Part shown: positions 27,294-35,216 of the stretch, in pieces | Position numbering within the stretch: position 1 is the first letter of the stretch | Layout of the letters: every line of letters begins with the position of its first letter | Assembly: GCA_022566775.1 (NCBI GenBank) | Contig: JADFIJ010000006.1 | Coordinates: 1 to 35,216, forward strand | Reading direction: 5' to 3' | From: Pseudomonadota bacterium | GTDB taxonomy: Bacteria > Pseudomonadota > Gammaproteobacteria > Pseudomonadales > Pseudohongiellaceae | Length of the DNA stretch: 35,216 nucleotides | Position numbers and translations under genes: made by a program | The notes under the pieces: model-generated | The model's database searches: none | What the model was told of the DNA's origin: nothing | Seen by the model: only the letters and a program-made list of their open reading frames with translations

Positions 27294-29149
27294 TGCCTGA
27301 ACTGATTAAATCCAGCAAGGTGAAAACCATCACCAGGGTCAACGATTTTATCATTAAGTTTGCCAATGTGAACGGCTCCGGTTCTGCCAGCGCCAACAAG
27401 TTGTTTGCCAAATCCGTGTTCCGCATGGGCATTCCGGTGAGCCCGAATAATATTTTCCCGTCGAATATTCAAGGTCTGCCCACCTGGTATGAAGTCCGCA
27501 TTAGCGACGCCGGTTACCTGGGGCGTCGCCAAGGTATTGACTTTATGGTGGTCATGAATGAGCAGACCGTCAACAGCGATATCGCGTCGGTGGTGCCCGG
27601 TGGTTATGTGCTATATGACTCATCCAAGGCGCTGAGCGCCGAACTGATTCGAGATGATGTGCAATACCTGGGCATCCCACTAAAAGATATTTGTCTGCGG
27701 GAGTTTGACAATCCTGCCCAGCGCCAGCTGTTCAAAAACATTGTCTATGTAGGCGCGCTGTCTGCTTTTCTCAATATTGACTTCAGAATACTGACCTCCA
27801 TGGTAGGCGAGCAGTTCCGTGGCAAGGAAAAGCTCATTCTACCTAACATTCATGCTCTGGAACTCGGTCACCAATACGCGAAGGAGAACTTTTCCTGCCC
27901 CCTGGGCTTGCGACTAAAAACCAGCAACAAGACCAAGAATAAAATACTGATCGATGGCAACACGGCGATTGGATTAGGTTGCGTCTATGGCGGCGCCACT
28001 ATCGGCGCATGGTATCCATTGACACCTTCTACTTCCGTGGTAGATAGTTTTGGCAAATACTGCAAGCGCCTCAGAATCGACCCAGGCACGGGCAAGAAAA
28101 AATATACCATTGTTCAAGCCGAAGATGAACTGGCGGCGATCGGTATTGCCATCGGTGCCGGTTGGATGGGAGCCAGAGCGTTCACCGCCACCAGCGGACC
28201 CGGTCTCTCCCTGATGCAGGAATTTTTGGGCCTGGCTTATTTTGCCGAAGTGCCGCTGGTCTTATTTGACATTCAAAGAGTCGGGCCATCCACGGGCATG
28301 CCTACGCGCACTCAGCAGGGCGATCTGTTGGCCTGCGCTTATGCTTCCCACGGGGACACCAAGCATGTGCTCCTCTTCCCCTCGTCGCCAACCGAATGTT
28401 TCGAATTCGCAGCCCGGGCTTTTGATATCGCCGACCGCCTGCAATCGCCGGTGATAGTGATGAGCGATCTCGAACTGGGCATGAATGAACAAATATGTGA
28501 CCCGCTGAACTGGGATGACAAGCATGAGTACGACCGCGGCAAGGTACTGAACGCCTCGCAATTGGAAGAGATAGAAAAATTCGGTCGCTACCTGGATGTG
28601 GATGGCGACGGTATCACCTATCGCACCTATCCAGGAACACACCCGGACCTGGGCAGCTATTTTACTCGCGGTAGCTCACACAATCCCTACGCCGCCTACA
28701 CCGAAGACGGCGATGTCTATGCCGACATGATGGACCGGCTGGCGCTAAAATTAAAAACCGCGCTCAAGTATATTCCGGAACCTGAAGTTTCCGGCGGCGG
28801 CAAAAACAAACTGGGACTGATGTATTTCGGCAGCACCAGCATGGCCATCCAGGAAGTCCGGGACAGCCTTAACAAGAAAGGCATCAAATTCGACACCCTG
28901 CGGGTCAGGTCATTCCCGTTTCATCCTGCTGTCGGTGAGTTTCTGGAGTGCCACGAGCTGACCTATGTGATCGAGCAAAACCGGGATGCGCAGCTAAAGA
29001 GCCTGTTGAAGATCGAATGCAATGCCAACAATGACAAGATGCAATCCATTCTCAGCTACAATGGCGTGCTGGTGAGTGCACAACGTATTGAGCGGGATAT
29101 ACTGAACTCGATGCAGAGCCTGGAAAACTCCGGGGAGATCCCCGCCTAG
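27293..29149 (+). CDS. 2-oxoacid:acceptor oxidoreductase, fused gamma-alpha subunit (KorA-type)
   Basis: With the next gene it forms a CoA-acylating 2-oxoacid:ferredoxin oxidoreductase. Residues 1 to about 185 are the gamma domain (NGSGSASANKLFAKSVFRMG). The alpha/pyrimidine-binding domain follows from about 225 (GLGCVYGGATIGAWYPLTPSTS, EDELAAIGIAIGAGWMGARA, TSGPGLSLMQEFLGLA), with QRVGPSTGMPTRTQQGDL highly typical. The C-terminal domain includes VIEQNRDAQLKSLLKIE. The gamma-alpha fusion of 618 residues matches KorA-type enzymes, in which 2-oxoglutarate is the usual substrate. That substrate is inference, and branched-chain or pyruvate types cannot be excluded. It overlaps the upstream flavoprotein gene by one base. 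Confidence 0.9.
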   Translation: MPELIKSSKVKTITRVNDFIIKFANVNGSGSASANKLFAKSVFRMGIPVSPNNIFPSNIQGLPTWYEVRISDAGYLGRRQGIDFMVVMNEQTVNSDIASVVPGGYVLYDSSKALSAELIRDDVQYLGIPLKDICLREFDNPAQRQLFKNIVYVGALSAFLNIDFRILTSMVGEQFRGKEKLILPNIHALELGHQYAKENFSCPLGLRLKTSNKTKNKILIDGNTAIGLGCVYGGATIGAWYPLTPSTSVVDSFGKYCKRLRIDPGTGKKKYTIVQAEDELAAIGIAIGAGWMGARAFTATSGPGLSLMQEFLGLAYFAEVPLVLFDIQRVGPSTGMPTRTQQGDLLACAYASHGDTKHVLLFPSSPTECFEFAARAFDIADRLQSPVIVMSDLELGMNEQICDPLNWDDKHEYDRGKVLNASQLEEIEKFGRYLDVDGDGITYRTYPGTHPDLGSYFTRGSSHNPYAAYTEDGDVYADMMDRLALKLKTALKYIPEPEVSGGGKNKLGLMYFGSTSMAIQEVRDSLNKKGIKFDTLRVRSFPFHPAVGEFLECHELTYVIEQNRDAQLKSLLKIECNANNDKMQSILSYNGVLVSAQRIERDILNSMQSLENSGEIPA

Positions 29150-29180
29150 ACAGCTGGCAGGGCAAGGGTAAAACAAGACC

Positions 29181-30236
29181 ATGAGCTATATCGGTAAACC
29201 GAAATTTCAACATCCGCAATTAGAGACCAACGAGCTGGGTCTGACTCGCAGAGACTACGAGGGTGCCTTCACCACATTGTGTGCCGGCTGCGGTCATGAT
29301 TCGATTAGCGCCGCGATCATCCAGGCCACCGCCGAGATGTCCCTGCCGCCTCATCGCGTGGCAAAAATTTCAGGCATAGGCTGTTCCTCAAAGATTCCCG
29401 CCTATTTCCTGAGCAAGTCCCATAGCTTCAACTCTGTTCATGGTCGCATGCCATCGGTGGCGACTGGCGCCAACCTGGCCAACAAGGAACTGCATTACCT
29501 CGGCATATCTGGCGACGGTGATAGCGCTTCAATCGGCCTCGGCCAGTTCTGTCATATCGTCAGACGGCGCATCAACATGCTCTATATCATCGCTAACAAT
29601 GGCACCTACGGTCTTACCAAGGGGCAGCTTTCCGCCACCGCCGACCTCGGCTCCAAAACCAAATTCGGTGAGGAAAGTCTCTTCGATAACATCGACATGG
29701 CAACCCTTGCGATCGAGTTGGGCGCCAGCTTCGTCGCCCGTAGTTTTTCTGGTGATAAGAAACAGTTGATTCCCCTGATCCAGGCCGGCCTGACCCATAA
29801 GGGCTTTGCCTTCATCGACATCGTTTCCCCCTGCGTAACATTTAACAACACCGATGCATCCGCCCAGGGCTATAAAAACACCTGGGAAAACTATGTTGCC
29901 TTGAGCGAAATTGATTTCGTGCCCATGCGCGAAGAGATCACCACCAGTTATGACGCTGGCAAGGAAAAGGAAATTACCTTGCACGATGGCTCGGTGATTC
30001 GCCTGCACAAGACCGGCATGAATTATGATCCCTACGACAAGGAAAATGCGCTGCATCATATCAACCAGTACAAGAAGCAGGGCAAGATCGCCACCGGGCT
30101 GTTGTATATCAACCAATCCACTTCCGATTATCATGAATTACAGGATACGGTGGACAAACCTTTCAACACCCTCACCCAGCATGACCTCTGTCCCGGCAGC
30201 GAAGTACTGGCAGATATCAACAATACCTTTCGTTAG
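29181..30236 (+). CDS. 2-oxoacid:acceptor oxidoreductase beta subunit (KorB-type), TPP- and Fe-S-binding
   Basis: The catalytic TPP subunit of the same enzyme, 351 residues. The TPP motif begins at GISGDGDSASIGLGQF and ends at NNGTYGLTKGQ. The Cys residues expected to hold the single [4Fe-4S] cluster are visible: CAGCGH at the N-terminus, GIGCSSK, and SPCVTFNN further on. It lies 31 bases after the alpha gene. Absence of a separate delta (ferredoxin) gene is explained by the ferredoxin domain fused to the flavoprotein two genes upstream. No terminator was found after it; the next gene is convergent. Confidence 0.92.
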   Translation: MSYIGKPKFQHPQLETNELGLTRRDYEGAFTTLCAGCGHDSISAAIIQATAEMSLPPHRVAKISGIGCSSKIPAYFLSKSHSFNSVHGRMPSVATGANLANKELHYLGISGDGDSASIGLGQFCHIVRRRINMLYIIANNGTYGLTKGQLSATADLGSKTKFGEESLFDNIDMATLAIELGASFVARSFSGDKKQLIPLIQAGLTHKGFAFIDIVSPCVTFNNTDASAQGYKNTWENYVALSEIDFVPMREEITTSYDAGKEKEITLHDGSVIRLHKTGMNYDPYDKENALHHINQYKKQGKIATGLLYINQSTSDYHELQDTVDKPFNTLTQHDLCPGSEVLADINNTFR

Positions 30237-30308
30237 TCTCCATGTAGTGGCATGACTGACCCGCACTACCGGGCGCACGCTCTCGGCGCCAATTGGCTGG
30301 TGCAAGAA

Positions 30309-31091
30309 CTAATCGCGATGCAACTTGATTAATTCGTAGGCTGCCTTGATGTCCTGGGTTTTCCGGGTGGCGAGGTCAATCATCTCTTCCGGCAATCCCT
30401 TGGCAACCAGTTTATCCGGGTGATGCTGGTTCATCTGTCTGCGGTAGGCTTTTTTCAATTCGGCGGCAGCGACACCAGGCTTGCAGGCGAGAAGTGTATA
30501 GGCGGCCTTGAGCTTGTCTGCGATGGATTCATCGCTGGTAAAGCGAGCCTGCCCGGACAGGCGAGATCGAAGCTGGGCATACTGGGCTTTCGAATAACCG
30601 AGATCGGCGGCGATTCCTTCCAGGATTCTTTGTTCCCTGCTATCCATGCGACCATCGGCAAAAGCGGTTGCCGTGACAATTTCCAGGAACATCTGAATGA
30701 GGTTACGGCGTCTGAAACATTCGCGCTTGAACTGTGCCAGCACCTCGTGCACCGGGAAACCATCACTCTTGCCCGCATTAAATAGTTTGATGGCGACCTT
30801 GCGCTGCACCGACCCCAGATGCATCTGCTGCATGACCTGCTCGGTGAGCGCAATCTCATCTGCGGTCACCTCGCCATCGGCCTTGGCGATATAACCCATC
30901 AGCGCGAAGGTGGTGGTAAAGAAGACGGACTGGACCCGTTCGGTATCCCCGAGTCCCAGTGCAGGCCTGCGCCTGGCACCCTCGATGCCGCCGTCGAAAT
31001 AGTTGCCCAATGAAGCGCCCATCAGCGCGCCAAGCGGTCCACCCAGCATGAAACCGAAGGTGCCGCCTACTACTTTTCCCCACCAACTCAT
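30309..31091 (-). CDS. djlA: DjlA-type membrane-anchored J-domain co-chaperone
   Basis: An inner-membrane co-chaperone that stimulates DnaK and affects envelope-stress signalling in E. coli. The Gly-rich N-terminal membrane segment GGTFGFMLGGPLGALMGASL is typical and unusual in that it mediates dimerisation in DjlA. A TerB-like helical domain follows (about residues 58-175; MGYIAKADGEVTADEIALTE). The C-terminal J domain (from about 190) contains the HPD tripeptide in MNQHHPDKLVAKG. The length of 260 is close to E. coli DjlA (271). It lies last in the zipA-ligA-transglycosylase-djlA run, 30 bases after its neighbour. Confidence 0.94.
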   Translation of the reverse strand: MSWWGKVVGGTFGFMLGGPLGALMGASLGNYFDGGIEGARRRPALGLGDTERVQSVFFTTTFALMGYIAKADGEVTADEIALTEQVMQQMHLGSVQRKVAIKLFNAGKSDGFPVHEVLAQFKRECFRRRNLIQMFLEIVTATAFADGRMDSREQRILEGIAADLGYSKAQYAQLRSRLSGQARFTSDESIADKLKAAYTLLACKPGVAAAELKKAYRRQMNQHHPDKLVAKGLPEEMIDLATRKTQDIKAAYELIKLHRD

Positions 31092-31121
31092 AGACTACTC
31101 TCTGCTACCGAAATGGGGAGT

Positions 31122-31745
31122 TTACAAGGAAATAAGGCGCTGAAACCAATTCTTGTTCAGCTCCCGTCTGCATCCGTCTAACTGCGAGGCGAAGCGGGTT
31201 GAATTCGACTGTACCCGGGCTGCCGCGTCCACCAACCATTGCTTGCTGCGGTAGCTGCCACGCTGATAACCCCCGTTACCCTCATGATATGCATAATACA
31301 AATCCCTGGCGTCGTACCGGTCGATGCGGCTGATACGACTGGAATTGGCGTTATACCAGGCAACGAAGTCCACCGCATCGGCAAAATCTGCGCGGGAGGC
31401 ACCGCGGTTGCCGGATTTAACCACGTACTCTGCCCAGGTGGTGTCCAAAGCCTGGGCGTAGCCATAGGCGGAGGAGGCTCTGGGACCCGGGAAAATCCAG
31501 AGAAAGCGCGAGCGCGCAGGCTTGGCCCGGGCCTCGAATGCGGACTCCTGGTAGATGAACGCCATGTTGACCGCAATCGGCACACCCCATCGTCGTTCCG
31601 CATTGCTGGCAGCCTTGTACCAGGCACGGCGGTCTTCAAAAATACTGCAGACATTGGCGGCGTCACGGGGTGGCGGACTCGCACAGGACGCCAGCAGCAT
31701 GAGGCATGCCAACACGATCAGATTCTGCCTGTTCAATAAATTCAC
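31122..31745 (-). CDS. SLT-domain lipoprotein, predicted lytic transglycosylase
   Basis: Predicted to cleave peptidoglycan glycan strands from an outer-membrane anchor. I chose the GTG at 31745 (VNLLNRQNLIVLACLMLLAS), because GGGA sits six bases upstream. It gives a compact lipoprotein signal ending in the lipobox LASC; the track's GTG is six codons further upstream. The SLT catalytic Glu is in AFIYQESAFEARAKPARSR, and SSAYGYAQALDTTWAEY, AVDFVAWYNANSSR and YYAYHEGNGGYQRGSY follow the family pattern. No LysM domain is present. It sits 40 bases after ligA when measured from this start, and 30 bases before djlA. Confidence 0.87.
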   Translation of the reverse strand: MNLLNRQNLIVLACLMLLASCASPPPRDAANVCSIFEDRRAWYKAASNAERRWGVPIAVNMAFIYQESAFEARAKPARSRFLWIFPGPRASSAYGYAQALDTTWAEYVVKSGNRGASRADFADAVDFVAWYNANSSRISRIDRYDARDLYYAYHEGNGGYQRGSYRSKQWLVDAAARVQSNSTRFASQLDGCRRELNKNWFQRLISL

Positions 31746-31785
31746 AGCGTATCCCAAGAGCACGGCGGGACTGGCCCGGCAGGTA

Positions 31786-35216
<3,431 letters not shown>

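Overview
The window looks like chromosomal DNA from a free-living, probably marine, gammaproteobacterium. This rests on the gene repertoire: zipA-ligA, fadBA, pdxB, ttcA, yheU, bolA, bax-like, djlA, alaA/msrB and a DUF6316-like small protein. It is inference; I cannot assign a genus. No rRNA, tRNA, IS element, phage gene or CRISPR array was seen. Coding density is high and most gaps are under 200 bases.

Layout. 1-1.4 kb: tig (trigger factor, minus). 1.8-2.4 kb: mobA (plus). 2.4-2.7 kb: AT-rich intergenic DNA ending in a strongly self-complementary segment just before a DUF6316-like small ORF (2738-2941). 3.1-5.1 kb: GAF-HD-GYP protein. 5.3-9.8 kb: a TPR/outer-membrane beta-barrel protein followed by a 1056-residue FecR-domain protein with a Glu-Pro spacer and three related C-terminal modules. 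10-11.8 kb: divergent msrB and alaA. 11.8-18.7 kb: a minus-strand run of seven tightly spaced genes, fadB-fadA-ttcA-yheU-tusA-5'-exonuclease-pdxB. 18.8-21.1 kb: a secreted polysaccharide deacetylase overlapping tail to tail with a Bax-like glucosaminidase, then bolA. 21.3-25.1 kb: ylqF-type GTPase and an M16C metalloprotease. 25.1-25.5 kb: a 405-base gap with an apparent sigma-E promoter and an intrinsic terminator about 95 bases apart, i.e. a candidate sRNA. 25.5-30.2 kb: a three-gene operon for a KorAB-type 2-oxoacid:acceptor oxidoreductase with a GltD-like, ferredoxin-fused flavoprotein. 30.3-35.2 kb: minus-strand zipA (truncated by the window edge)-ligA-lytic transglycosylase-djlA.

The most interesting unit is the 5.3-9.8 kb pair. 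The first protein has the domain order of Slam-type outer-membrane translocons (TPR, then barrel). The second ends in a triplicated motif that resembles the C-terminal barrel repeats of TbpB-like Slam substrates, but it starts with a periplasmic FecR domain and has no lipobox. I propose it as a two-component surface display or secretion system. Next in interest are the candidate sigma-E-dependent sRNA at 25.2-25.3 kb and the structured leader at 2.6-2.73 kb. All other genes are ordinary housekeeping or metabolic functions with recognisable motifs.
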